Positions 42,140-54,246 of a DNA stretch of 64,000 nucleotides are shown here, piece by piece. Position 1 is the first letter of the stretch; each line of letters opens with the position of its first letter. The stretch is taken from the NCBI GenBank assembly GCA_039545295.1, contig BCIK01000009.1, forward strand, positions 372,001 to 436,000. The letters are read 5' to 3'. A model generated the notes under the pieces. It saw only the letters and a program-made list of their open reading frames with translations, was not told the origin of the DNA and searched no databases. Source of the DNA: Udeniomyces pyricola. Its lineage: Eukaryota; Basidiomycota; Tremellomycetes; Cystofilobasidiales; Mrakiaceae. The position numbers were made by a program, and so were the translations under genes.

Positions 42140-45100
42140 ATGCTCAAGACTCTGCCTCAGACGAGCTCAGGCAGGCTCTTCTCCAAGGTAAAGCGGAAGT
42201 CTCCCAAAACAACGCTTCCCTCCCGCCTCCCGCAGCTTCCCGCTCTCTCGCTCTCTCTATCTCACACACACCCATACTCTCTCTCTCTCTGTTGCGCTCT
42301 TTTGGCTCACTACCCAATGACCAACAAGCTGATCCTTGATCTTTCTTCACGGGTGTGGTTGTTGTTGCTGCTGCTGCTGCTGCTGACAGTATATTCATGA
42401 CATCTTTGCGACGTTGCTCGTCGCTCTGACGCTCAAGACGAACCGCCAATTCTTCAAGTATTACATGAACTCCTTTACCTCGTCAGTCTTACCTTCCTCG
42501 TCCTGTCTGCTCCATCCCTGCTCTTGCCCGCAAGTCCCACTGCTGACCATGCCTCGTTCCGCTCGTCCTCTCTCACTGCCTCAACGGGATCGTCAATCGT
42601 TTACCTGCATTTGCCTTCCCCTGCCTCGCTTTCATGGTCAGGGACGACGCCATCACCAACATATCTCGCCTCGCCTTTACGCAATCCTTCCGTGCTGCCG
42701 ATGGACTCGCCGATTTGCCCACATCGGGAACTCACCGTGTCGTCACGACGACCACGACCACGACGTTCTCCATGACGAGGGAAGCGTCCAAGATGGTTCT
42801 TCAACAGATTCTGGATGCAAAATTATTTGTACGTCCCGCCCGTATGAGCTTGTTCGGCTGAGCCCTTGTCGGGTCATGATGGACTCTCCCTCGATGTAGA
42901 GACACCAGCTACAATCATGAGGCTGACATTGCTTGTTTGTCTTTTCCACGCGTTCTTCTGCTGCAACGCCCCCCCCCCCTTTGTTTCATCTGCCATTCTT
43001 TCATTCTTCTGGCTTGGTTTCTCCCATATGACATCAAACCCAAAGGAAAATGCAGCCGACATATCTAATACGGTCTTCAAAGACCGAGCCATCTGGGTTC
43101 TAACGCCCAAAGGCCTTGACGTGTGGGTTGCCTGTTTCCCCATGGCCTTTTTGCTTGCTTCTGCTCCAGATGCTCAACCTATGTTCGATGCTAACTAAAC
43201 GCTTATTTGATTACCCTTTATATATGTACCACCGTGGCGGCTTCTAGACTTGAGAGGTTCATCCTTCAGAATGGCATTCACTCCCCTTCACTCCTCGATC
43301 TCTGCCAGACGTATCCCGCTGGCCCCAAGCCGACCATCTATCTCGACCGACGCGAACACGACGACGGCATCATCTTCTCCAACCGTGCCATGCTAGAACA
43401 CGTCTTTTCCCGCTTCGCAGGGCCGGCTCCTTCCAACGGGCTCATCAGCATCTCCTCGGGCGGTGGGAGCTCGGAGAGTATCTACCGAGCCCACGGCGTC
43501 AACGTCGATCCGTCATCCAAAAAGTTCATTTCCTACTTTTCGAGCGCTCAGCACATGGCAGCGGCCCAGCAAGCCAACCCCATCATCATCAACAAATCCG
43601 GGACAGCCCTCTCGAGCTCAACCTCGACGAATCTCTCGATTGGCTCGAGTCATACGCTTCCTCTACCCGCTCAGCCGCCAGGGATCCCACTCCGAAGGGT
43701 GACATTTGGCTCGCAGGTGTTTGAGCATTGCTTCTCGAGCATGGCCGCGCTCAGCTGGCTCCATGACTTCACGACGTGCATCCAAGCGGAAGCGGGCTCC
43801 CTCTTGGCTTGGTGGGTTAGACTTGGCTGGATCGGTATCGTGAGCGAAAGTGGGGGAGGCAAAGGTATGGGCAGAGAAGGGAGCGTTTTTAGGCTCGAAG
43901 GGGACGAAGGAAGAGATTCGGTAAGTCGCTTGGTGGCTTGCACTCTTCGGAGTCCTTCTTTTCAAGTTCAGTTCTAAGGAGAGGTGTCCCTAATCGATGC
44001 CTTTTAGTTGCTTGTGATGTGCGTGCCGGCTTCTGACTTTCTTCACCTCTTTTCTTTGTAGGCCGAGTTCAAAGCGTCCGAACGTACGACCTACCGCATC
44101 ACTCCCGCCGGAGCTCATCTCGTCTGGCTAGATCTCACCCTGTCCCCTCCAACCTCCTCGTCCTCCTTTGCGACGTCCATTTCCAACGACACCAACGCCT
44201 CGTCGTTGTCCGCTGCAGCTGCCAATCGAGCTAACCGCCGAAGCTCGGTCCATGGCTCGATTCGATCTTTCGTTTCGGGTCGGTCCGTCTCGCTTGAATC
44301 CATCGGTCAATCTCCGCCGACATCCTCCGAGTTTTCGGCTTCATCGACGACTTCGACCGCGGCTTCGTCGACGAGACCTGACGATGTGTATGGTGGTGGT
44401 GGTAGTAGTAGCAGCGCTCATGGTCACGGCGGTGATGATATAAGTGGAGTCGGTCTCAAGACACCAACGATGGGGAGTCGGGAGAATGATGGCGCCTTGA
44501 TTGGTAGTCCGGCTAGCGGCATGACCATCACAAAACGAACCATCTCCAATGGGTCAGTCATCCATCCTGGAAGGTCGACCCCACCGACAAGTCCTCATCT
44601 TGGCATCGCCGGTAGTCCGACCGGAGGCGTCTCTAATTCGAATGCGCAGAAAGACAGCAATTCGAATAAACTCCAGAGGATCTTGGACGAACCGGCGTTG
44701 AGGGCGCTGTTCAAGAGTTATCTGGCGGCGAACTGTGAGTACCAATGACGTTTTGTTTGTCTATGGTTATCGTTAATCTTGTCCTCTCTCTCCTGGGGCG
44801 AAGGAGCGTCCTCTCGCCCAACAGGGTTCCACCTCTTGACTTGATGCGAAAAGTCATCATGATGGCTGATACCGATCTCGGCACCCTTCTTTCCTTTTCT
44901 TCTCTTCTCTTTTTCCTTCTTCTTCTTTCCTTCTCCTGCTGTTTCCTCCATTCAGTCTGCGAAGAAAACCTTCAATTCTGGCTCGACGTTGAAGATGTCC
45001 GTCGACGGTTTGCTACGACCTCTTCTGCCGTTGCGGTCGTTTCGATCCCTGGGCCCGTTGCTAGCGGTGGTATTGGCGGAGGGGTTGCCAGTAGTCAGTT

Positions 45101-46186
45101 AGCTGCCGGCGGTCCAGGCGTGGGTGGCATGGGAAGTGGACTCGTTATCAACCCGATGGAGAGACAACAGGAGTTACTGCTTGATAAAGCGTTGCTTATG
45201 TGGGTACTTTCTCTGTCACTGTTTTTACAGTCCCCCGAGTTCGTCTGTCCGCGTATGGAAGTTATTACTCAACTACCTTTCAGCTGATACTACTCGCCCT
45301 CCGTTCCCCCTCACTTCCCGCCTCCTTCACCCATACTTCATACACATCCACCTTTTTCCAGTTATACAACCTACCTCGCGCCTGGATCCCCTTCTGAAAT
45401 CAACATCTCTTCCATCATCCGTTCCGATATCTCCTCCCTTCTCCCTCGGGTCCTCGCCGCCTACACTCGTCGCAAAGCCAACGCCAACCCTAAGCTTGAT
45501 CTTCATCCTTCCATCTCGGCCTCTTCGGGCCACTCCTCTTCCACTAACCGAAGCCACGCGTCCAGCAATACTGCTGGTGGTGGTGGTGGGGGAGGAAAAT
45601 TGACGACGAGGATGGAACCTGTCAAGTCCATGGCGAGTCAGTTGCCAGGGATCTGTAGGTTGTACGAACAGGCGCAGAGGTATATCTTTAGAAGCCTCGT
45701 GACGGATCAAGTTCCCAAAGTGAGTTGAGGATGGGTTGCGCTCTCTTTTTTTTTTTCCACATCTTTGACAACGAAATGAAACTGTTTCAGCTATTGACTG
45801 GATCCCCACCTCGTCTCTCCTTTCCCTTTCTCGTTTTTTTTTGTTGTCGGTACTTTCTTTGGCTCACATAGTTCCTCCAAACCGATGGCATCCCAAAACT
45901 CCTGCGCAAATTTTCTGAGTTTGAGTCGTCGGCGTCGTCAGCTGCGTCGGCTCCTTCGTCCCTCTACTCGGACCTCGCGCCTTCTCGCCATCAACATCAC
46001 CATCATCACCAATATCGCCAGCAGTCACAGCCTTCGCATCCGCAACAGTGTCAGCAGCAGCAGCATCAACAGCAGCAAGGAAGGGAACGACCAGCGTTGA
46101 ATGCCTCCACGAGGGGATACCAGTCTTTCGGAGGAGCCCCTGGCGAGCCTACATATGCCGGAGCCGCTGGAAGGACCGCGAGGTAG
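42140..46186 (+). CDS. regulator of G-protein signalling with DEP domains (FlbA/Sst2/Crg1 type)
   Basis: Fungal proteins with this layout switch off heterotrimeric G-protein signalling in mating and development. The start MLKTLPQTSSGRLFSK leads into the fungal DEP-containing N-domain: DIHDIFATLLVALTLKTNRQ, then DDAITNISRLAFTQSFRAAD, FKDRAIWVLTPKGLHVLERF and LEHVFSRFAGP. A DEP domain follows (LRRVTFGSQVFEHCFSSMAA, then WVRLGWIGIVSES). After a Ser-rich linker, the RGS domain begins ILDEPALRALFKSYLAAN-F and CEENLQFWLDVEDVRRRF. It continues YTTYLAPGSPSEINISSIIR and closes with YEQAQRYIFRSLVTDQVPKF. The RGS core is split by two low-complexity insertions, a Gly/Ser/Ala one and a Ser/His/Gly one. 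The C-terminus is Gln/His-rich and ends at TAG 46184-46186. About ten exons give roughly 900 residues. Crg1 orthology is likely but not proven. Confidence 0.9.
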
Positions 46187-47124
46187 TGGAGCGTGAGAGA
46201 ATCCACGATACCGTTACCTTTCTATTCGATGCTCCCCTTGACTTGCATCGATCCTCCATTCTATCTCNCTCCCCCCCCCCCCTCTCTTCCCCCTCTCCTT
46301 CTCCCTCCTGACGACATACACTATATATCTTGATCGTTATCCCCTACACCAATCCCCGTCACTGTTTCTTTTCGTGGTTCTTGCTCGGATGAATCTCTTA
46401 CCCCTTTTCCAAACTGAACCAACACTCTCGGCACCTCTTGCTGTAAATTTGCGCTTCTTGAACCGTCGTCGTCGTCTGTGCCGAGTTGCCTTGTTTTTTT
46501 TTTTTTTTTTTTTTTCTTGTCCTTTTTGTGTGCGTGTGAGAATTATTCTCTTGGAGGTCTCTAGTTCGTCATACAACCTAATCCAAATAAATAAATAAAT
46601 AAATAAAAAACAAAACAAAAACCGTAGCATCATCGCCCGTCGACCTTCTTCATCAGTCCATCATGATTCAACATGATCCATCCCCATCCATGGCATCCAT
46701 TCATCAGCTCAGTACCTCTGGTCTTTGTCTATCCATCTCCTTTGCTTTTCTCTCTCTTTCTTTTTTTTCTCTCTCCTTTCCAACCGTCCATCCTCACTCT
46801 TATCTATCTCTGCACCCTTTTCTCTTCCTTCTTTCATTTTGCCTTCCTAGTATATATATATATATATACGTCCATACCGGCGCGCGGCGGCGGCCTAGCT
46901 AAGAGCTAGCTTAATCCTCGTCAATCAACGTCTCTTCCTCCCTCTTTCGGCCTTTCCTTTTCTTCTCTTCCTTTTCTGTCCCTTCTTTCTTCGCTCGGTT
47001 CTTTCGTTCGTGTTTCCCTTCTCTCCCCCCCCCCCTCCCCCTTTTACCTCCCCGCCCCCTCCCTCAAGCTTTCACTAGCTGAGCGAGTACGTAATCAGTA
47101 TTTAGGAAGAGGACCCGGAGAAAG

Positions 47125-47184
47125 CTGTCGATCGAAATACATTTTCGATCGGTAGATCGGAAATGTATTTCCGAGACAGCTTCC
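47125..47184. repeat. long imperfect palindrome (hairpin), ~60 bp
   Basis: The left arm AAGCTGTCGATCGAAATACA and the reverse complement of the right arm AAGCTGTCTCGGAAATACAT agree over AAGCTGTC, then over AAATACATTT and CGATC, with only a few differing bases. Only a few bases separate the arms. It lies in the intergenic region between the RGS and ferroxidase 3' ends. It could be a relic of a small element or an RNA hairpin. Coordinates may be off by a few bases. Confidence 0.65.
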
Positions 47185-47633
47185 GGAGGGGACGGGGGAG
47201 CTGTCGGAGTGGTCAAGATTCCTGGGGTAGGATGGATTTGTCTACTGGGGATTTGATGATGATGTGTCTCTTGATAATGTGTATCTCTCTGTATTAAGGG
47301 GNGGGGGNNGGAAGGGGGGGGGGGGGTTGGATATTGAAGTCCTCGCTATGTTTGCAGAGAGAGAGAAAAAAAAAAAGGTGATTGGAGAGCAGAAGGAAGA
47401 AGGCAAAAAGAGATGCGGGGGAAGAATTCAAAAGAAACAAGAGACAAGGGACGGGACGGGATGGGGACGGTCCCGCGAAGCGAAGAAGAAAAAAAGGAAA
47501 AGTCGTGGTCATGATATTGCATTGAGGAAAGAAAGAAGAAGAAAAAAAAAGTTAGGGTTGAAGAAAATGAACTTGGAATGATGAAGGGCTGGGATGGTTG
47601 AGCAGAGAAACGTGGATGTGTACGTGCGTGAAA

Positions 47634-47639
<6 letters not shown>

Positions 47640-47700
<61 letters not shown>

Positions 47701-47726
47701 GGGGGGGGGGGGGGGGGGGGGGGGGG
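47640..47726. repeat. poly(G) tract, 86 G interrupted by one A
   Basis: Sixty G (47640-47699), one A at 47700, then 26 G (47701-47726). It lies about 450 bases past the ferroxidase stop codon, so on that gene's sense strand it is C-rich. It is directly visible; true length is uncertain because long G runs are hard to sequence. Confidence 0.85.
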
Positions 47727-48175
47727 AGGGAAAGGGGGAAGGGTGATAGTTGGCAAGCAGGACGAAAAAAAAAAAGCAAACAAAACAGGAAAGCAACGAA
47801 AACAAAACAAAACGGAGAAGAAAAAGAAGAAAGGACGAAGGAGAGATAAAAAGAACAAAAGTTATGGAAAAGAAAAAGGTGATGCGTATGAAAGCGATGA
47901 GGATGGAGAAAGGACAGGCCGTGCTTATTACGCCTCTTTTTAAATGTTTGTTTGTATAGATGGTGTCATGGGAGGTGGAGTAGGATAGATCTATCAAAGG
48001 GGGAGAGAGAAAAAAGAGATAAAGACGGAAGAGCTGCAAGCGGTAAAGAGAAGAAAAACAAGGGGGGGATCGGGGCGCGGGAGGAGAGGAGGGAAAAGGA
48101 AACGACCAAATATCGTGTGGTTCTTCGTTCTCTTGGTTCCTCTCCGTTCCCGGCTTTTTCTTCCTTTTTTCCTTC

Positions 48176-51100
48176 TTAGTTCTTGCTGCTGCCCAACTTG
48201 CTAACGAGTCCTCGAACGCCACCATGTCGACCGGCAGCCTTATCGGCCATCTTCTGTTCGTGTCGACGTTGTTCTTCGGCTTCGATCTCGGCCTCGTCGA
48301 GGGAACCCCAGGAGTACCAAACGACGGCGGCCATGCCCATCAATGCGGAAAGGACACAACCGGCCATGGCTCCTCGGGCTTTGGGCAACCAACCGGCGAC
48401 GATCGGGAAAGGTCCCGTGATCTCACCAGCGAAATCGGTTGTGGACCTGTGTCCAGCACAAAATACAGACAAAGCATAAGAACAAAACAAGAGGAAGAAA
48501 AACAAGAGAGTCAGATAAAACGTCACACAACGATCAAGGTGGAAAAGGTTAGAAAGGGATAAAGAAAGGAGGGAGGGGAGGGACGAACATCTTTCCGACA
48601 ACGTTACCGGAGCTAGGAACGTTTTGAGCCTCGCATTGCTCGTAGAGGAAGTTGGGCACTTGAAGTCGCTCTTGAGCGACGGAAGGAGCGACGACCATGA
48701 CGGCAGCAAGACCCGAAGAAAGATGCCAGTCGACGTGGCCTTTAAAAGAAATAAAGTAGAGGGGAGGGGAGAAGAGACGTCAGCGCAGGGGACGGCGGGG
48801 GGGGGGGGGTCGGTTTGGAGATGATGAGAAAGATATAAAAAAAAGAAGAGAAGAACGAGACGATACGCACAATGGAAGATCCAAGACCCAGGGTTGTCCG
48901 CTCGGAATCGAATCGTCGTCGATCCACCGGGCGGGACCATGACGACGTCTCGTCGGAACGGGTTCTCTTGACCTTCAATCATCGGCGGGTTGATCTCGGG
49001 ATCATCCGACGTCACGTCGAACGATCGGTGAACGACTTGCTGTCAAGGCCGAAGAAAGAAAGCAAAAAGAGAATTGGAAGAAGGAACAATGAACGATGTC
49101 AATTCCGGATTAATTTGTGACTTTGCCCGCTTCCGGATTATTTTAAAAAAAAAAAGGTCTTACGAAGTGCTACGAGGCGGAAAGACCAAAGAGAGGAGAT
49201 CATCAGCTTTGTCAAACAACAACTCTTTTTTTTTTTTTTGCTCAAACAGTGCATATTGAACTCACGTGACCGTGGATATGGAAGGGATGCTGTCCAGAGT
49301 CGGTGTTGTTGATAACAAGCTGAAACGAAACAAAAAAAAGACGATCGAAACAGATGAGAGATCAGTCTTATGCTCATGGTAGGGTTGGGAGTGTCTCTCA
49401 CGTCCCGTCTGACTCTTCTATCATATGTAGAGGAGTGAGACCAACCTCGATCATGTCCAAGTGGTTGAGGACGTAAGACTGGGTCTGAGATCCGTAGACG
49501 GCCGGGTTCGAGGAGTTGGCGCCCATAGTCATCTGGGTGACGATGGTGGGAACGTTAGGTCGCTGGTAAGTGCTGGAAAAGCGACAGACAAAGCATCAAC
49601 GTACGACGCAAGTGAAGATAGCATCAGTATCCCAGGGTCAGATAAGGGGTCTTGGACAAGATGATACGAAGCGATACATTTCTAGACTCACACGTCGTTG
49701 AAGGCAGCTCGGTTGATTCCGTTGTCGTAGGTGTCAAAGGCAAAGACCATCGGGAGCGAGTTATCGGCTGGGGCCATACCCTCTTTGGCGAGCGGGACGA
49801 TGTTCAAATCCTGGAAGAAACCCAACTCGTCTTCCGACTTGGTCGTGCCCTCCGAGGTAGGGTAAGAGGCGTCGTACTGAATGGTAGCCGAAATGTTGAG
49901 CTGGAGAGAATCAGGGTAGGCATCGAACATCTGGGGGTCCATGTTGGCGTGGAGGACCCAGTTTGAAGTGGTGTCATTGCGGGCTTCGACGAGGACAGCG
50001 TATCGCTGGGCGACCGAGATGGAGAATCGGTCGGTCGAGTAGGGCTCGGTCTCAACCTAAACGAGCGAGATAAGGCAAGGAGATAGACCAAGAGAGGAAA
50101 GAAGTTTCATGTCAGCGATGAACGTCCCAACGAACAGCTCAACCCAACATGAACAGAACAGGAACGCGAAAAGGAGAAGAAGGAAACGCACTCCATCGGT
50201 CTCAAGAATCTGCATGTCGTGTCCGTCGATCCAAACGTTGAACATGGCCAGAGCCGACATGTTGATGAATCGAAGTCGGTACTTCTTTCCCGGGGTGAAA
50301 GGAATGACGGCGTTGTCGGTCGTCCCCTCGCCGTTCTGGACGTCGGAGACGTAGGATGACGTTCCGTTCTTGTTGTGAGCAATGTACATGAGGGGCGCGT
50401 CGGCAACGGGCTCGGCTCCGGTGGGGTTGTAAATGGAGAGGAACTCCTTGATCAACGTGGGGTGCTCATCGCTGTTAGTCGTCAGGCGAGGCAGAGTAAG
50501 GATCAGTCACTGAACATCGAACTAAAAAAAAAAACACGAAATCGACGCCAAGCGGGGATCAAAGGCACGCACTGGTACCAATCTCGGATGATGACGGTGT
50601 AGTCCTCGTCCCAAGTGATGTTGTCGGTTCGGCCGGTAGAGTTGCTGGGGTTGATGATGAAGGGGGTGGCAAGTCCATCGGTGTACTGACCTGTATAGCA
50701 CAAGAGGAGTATGCATGTATCAGCCCGCTGAAACTACAAGAACACAAGCCATTTCCAAGAAGATAACCGAACGTACCCATGTAGTGACCGTGGATCCAGT
50801 AGGTTCCTTGTTGAAGATCGGTCGGGATCTCGTAGTCGTAGGTGTAACCGGGGGGGATAGGGCTGCGAAAGAGACCAGGCAAACCAAACATGATCATTAG
50901 TTTCAATGCTTTCGATGGTATTAGTCTCAAGCTTCATCCGACTCACCACTGGGTGACACCGACGGCTCCGTCGTAGTGGGAAGTCTTGTTGAAGTAATTT
51001 CCGTGAGTGTGAAGAGCTGATGGTGGAAAAAGGAATGACCCAAGAAATTACCATGAGAAAAGAAGAACAGGGTATCAAATGTCAGACCTCAGGAAGAAAA

Positions 51101-51688
51101 AAGAAACCAATGAGATACTTGAAATTAATGCTGATCGTTATGTGACGTGGGACCTACCAGTACCGACATCACCAAGTCCGTTGTAGGCGTGAATTTTGAC
51201 GGTGTCACCCCGGGTGGCAATGACCGGGGGAGGACTGGAGGCAAGACGTGCGAGATCAGAGAATCAGATTAGGATCGTTTGGGCCAAACTTCGTCGCGCG
51301 CGCCAGGAGCGGTTCAAATTCGGACGTACGGCCAGGTGCCATTGACACCGATGACCCTTCGGGCGGCGAGGCCATCTGGGTTGACGTTGTCAACGTAAGA
51401 AATGTTCCTGTTGTATGGATAGGATAAGCGTATCAAAGGGTGGCGTGAAGACACAGTTAGGAATAGAAGAGGAAGAAAAGAACGAAGAAAAAAAAAAGAA
51501 AAGGCAGGAAGTGTGAGCTGATTGGTTGGTTGAATTTCCGTAGCTTCAAAGTGAATGAATGGATGAAGCTCTGAGCTCTGGAGCCGAGTTGGAAGAAAGC
51601 GTGAGCGTTGAACGTACCAGAAGTGCTCGACAACAGCAGCCTGGGAGAGCTGGAGAGCAGAAAGAGCAAGGAGTACGGGAGCGATCAT
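48176..51688 (-). CDS. FET3: Fet3-like iron transport multicopper oxidase (ferroxidase)
   Basis: Fet3 oxidises Fe2+ at the cell surface so that the Ftr1 permease can import it. The start MIAPVLLALSALQLSQAAVV is a signal peptide. Copper-site motifs appear in order: ALHTHGNYFNK, TYWIHGHYMGQYTDGLATPF, HPFHIHGHQVVHRSF and WIFHCHVDWHLSSGL, covering the type 1, 2 and 3 sites. A C-terminal membrane span (AGCVLSALMGMAAVVWYSW) and a basic cytosolic tail ending KLGSSKN follow. The outside-facing ectodomain plus one C-terminal anchor is the Fet3 layout and separates it from soluble laccases. In the acidic iron-site segment the sequence is RDWYHD, where yeast Fet3 has Glu in EWYHD. The gene has about ten introns, one with 13 G at 48797-48809. 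The protein is about 620 residues. No Ftr1 permease gene is in the window. Confidence 0.92.
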
Positions 51689-53583
51689 GGCTGATGATTG
51701 AGGTGTGGCGAGGGACAGAGACGTGGGCAAAGGGGGAGAGAAAGCAAAGGCAGCGAATGAGCGATCAGCATCGGGCAAGTGCTAAGAGGTGGTGTGGTGT
51801 GGTGTGGTGTGGTGGGTGGGTGTTGTTTCGTTTGGCTGGATAGAGACGGATGGATGGGTAGCGCGGTGGGTTGAGGACAAGCCAAAGAGGGATAAAGTAA
51901 TAATGATGATGACGATGATGATGATATGGTAGTGGTGCTAGTAGGCGAATAAGCCTCACCTGACGCAATGACCAAGGGGGGGAGAAGGGAGGTTGTTGGA
52001 AGGAAAGAGTTGGGTGGATGCAGGTCTTGTATAAAATGGCTCTTGTCGGTTGGGTTGGCTCTTGGCTTGGAGCTTCCTGATTGATTCGATTTTGCCGGCA
52101 GATCAGATTGGGTGTTCCTCGATCCTCCCTCCCGACTCGCTTCCAGGCGCGGGGCTCAACGAGTCAAGATCAATCCCAACCCAAACTTTCCAATTTCCGC
52201 CCCCGCTCAATCAGCCTCACAATCCGATTAGCCGAAAGCGCTCGCCATCTCCTCATCTGATTGGCTCCCATTTTTATCCCCATTATATCAGTCCGCCAAT
52301 CATCCATCATTCCGACCTCTCACCTCGCATCTCCATCACCACCCACTTGACTCTGCCATCCCACACCTCGCTCCTCATCGGCCGCTCCATTCTCCCCCTT
52401 TCATCACGACGTACAGAGTTTATTGTCTAATTTTTCCCTCAGCTTCCCATCATGCATCATGCCATCTTTCATCTCCACCTTGCGGTACTAACCAACGAGC
52501 TTCAACCCATATGACTGGCCAATTCAATCATCAACCATCCTTCTCTTCAGTTGTCCAACCACGTCAGCCCGTCGTCGACCTCGAATTGACCAATTATATA
52601 AATCGACTGGAATATTCATCTTCATTTACTTAGTCCATCCATCCATCCATCCGTCCATCTATATTCCATGATGGGATTCCATTCAGTAATCGATTCCAAT
52701 TTATCTTCCCAGGTCGAATTCCGATTGATCAACCGTCAATCATCGACGTGCATCGACGACCATTTGCATGCGTCGACACATGCATACATTTCCATCAAAC
52801 GACCACAACAGTCATCCGATCCTCCTCGCATTTCATTGGATGTGACGGCTGCATGCTCCGACCGCCTCGACATGCGCATATATATATATATATATATATA
52901 TATCGCGCCAATACACACACACACACACACAAACTTGACATCGGTGATACGTGCGCGTGATATACGAATCCAGCATACTGTTAACGCTACATGCATGACG
53001 CTATCTGCAAGGAAGGAGTGTATGCAAAAGAAAGATTTGAAAGAAAAGCCTGACAAGAACCCAGACTAGAGAAAGGAAAGGAGAAAAAAAAAGACCATTG
53101 AGGATATATCCACATGAACTACGTACTAGTCAACGAAAAGGATAAAAAAAAAAAATAGAGTCCTGCTGAGAACCGGCCAGCAATATGTTCGAAGAAAAAT
53201 CATGAAGCAAGGAGTTTGAGAATATCACCGGAAAGGGAAGGGGAAAACATCTAGCGACAAGGATCGAAGGATGGAATCAAGGAAGTCGAGAGGATTGACG
53301 TTGGTTCTTGAAGGATACGGTGTTGAGAGATATGGGTAGTTCTATAACAATACGGGATGGAATAAGGGGGGGGAAGGAAAGCGGAGGGGAGGCGACGCGA
53401 TAGCCCAAGAGAAGAGAAGAAGAAACGGAAGGAGAGAATCCAAGCAAGAGAGCGGCAAGCTGCAAGATGAGGGAGAGCATTCCCAAAGTCAAAAGCATTA
53501 AAAGTCACAAAAGACGAGTAGAGATCGACAAAGAATGTGGAAGNAGGGGGGGGGGGGGGGGNGGGGATGAGGGAGATCTCTCT
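51689..53583. other. intergenic: ferroxidase promoter and amylase 3' flank
   Basis: About 1.9 kb between two minus-strand genes. Near the ferroxidase start are GTGGT repeats (51785-51815) and a GATGAT-rich patch (51900-51925). Further right are a CCAT repeat near 52634-52652, the TA/AC repeats at 52878-52931, and a G run with unresolved bases at 53544 and 53562. Iron-responsive GATA-type sites were looked for, but no convincing cluster was found. No gene is recognised. Confidence 0.55.
52878..52931. repeat. compound microsatellite (TA)n then (AC)n
   Basis: About 13 TA units (52878-52903) are followed after eight bases by about ten AC units (52912-52931). It lies in the intergenic region between the ferroxidase and amylase genes. 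Confidence 0.85.
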
Positions 53584-54204
53584 CTAGAAAGCCAAGAGAC
53601 CACCCAGAACGCCGAGAACGACGACACCCAAGCCAGTCGTCAAGCCACCGAGCGGGACCGCGACCGACCGCGAACCTGCCGAGGAACCTGCCGTCGAGGT
53701 AGCAGCAGCCGAGGCCGAGGCCGACGAAGCTGCGCTCGTTCCAGCGCCTTGAGAGTCGCTAGAGCCGGTCGTTGTCGTCGACGCGGTCACCCCGTTAGGG
53801 CAGAGCGATCCCAGGGCGGCTTTCGGCAGGATGAGTTGAGGAGCACCGTTGGTGATGGTAATAGAGGTCGCTCCGTACTTGTCGGTGCGCCAAGAGGTGC
53901 ACTAGCGTAAAGCAAAAAGGGTGATAAGTCAAGGCCCAGTGTCTTTCAGAGATAGGTGACCAAGAAAGAGGGGATACGACGAACCGTGAGGACATCGACA
54001 ACTTCGGTCGCCTGAGGAAGGGAAGAGTTGGCGGGCACGTTGATGACGCCAGACTCGCCAGAAGAACCTCGGTTGGTGAGGATACTAAGGAGGGGAGGCT
54101 TGGCAATGGCAATCTCGTGATCGGTGTAGGTGGAGATCGTAGACTGGTAGTATCAAGCCACAAGGTCAGTCATAGACCTCGATGACAAGGCATCGCCACA
54201 AATT

Positions 54205-54246
<42 letters not shown>

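Larger units (their letters stand above)
46187..48175. other. convergent intergenic region, homopolymer- and repeat-rich
   Basis: The RGS and ferroxidase genes end towards each other across about 2 kb. The left half is C/T-rich with an unresolved base at 46268, 16-19 T near 46496, an AAAT repeat at about 46586-46606 and TA repeats near 46852-46868. A hairpin lies near 47125-47184, and three unresolved bases at 47302-47309 sit in G runs. The right half holds the G tract at 47640-47726. Translations are low complexity. I see no gene. Confidence 0.7.

Noticed and set aside
40666..46186. Kinase-like gene and RGS gene as one operon-like unit
   Set aside because: They are unrelated by family, separated by ~390 bases with a promoter-like pyrimidine stretch, and fungi rarely use operons.
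47346..48225. Poly-Pro or poly-Gly open frames over the G tract at 47640-47726
   Set aside because: The frames exist only because the homopolymer has no stops. They lack family similarity and overlap convergent 3' flanks.
51305..51330. GGTTCAAATTC, similar to a tRNA B-box
   Set aside because: It lies in an intron of the ferroxidase gene without an A-box or cloverleaf arms.
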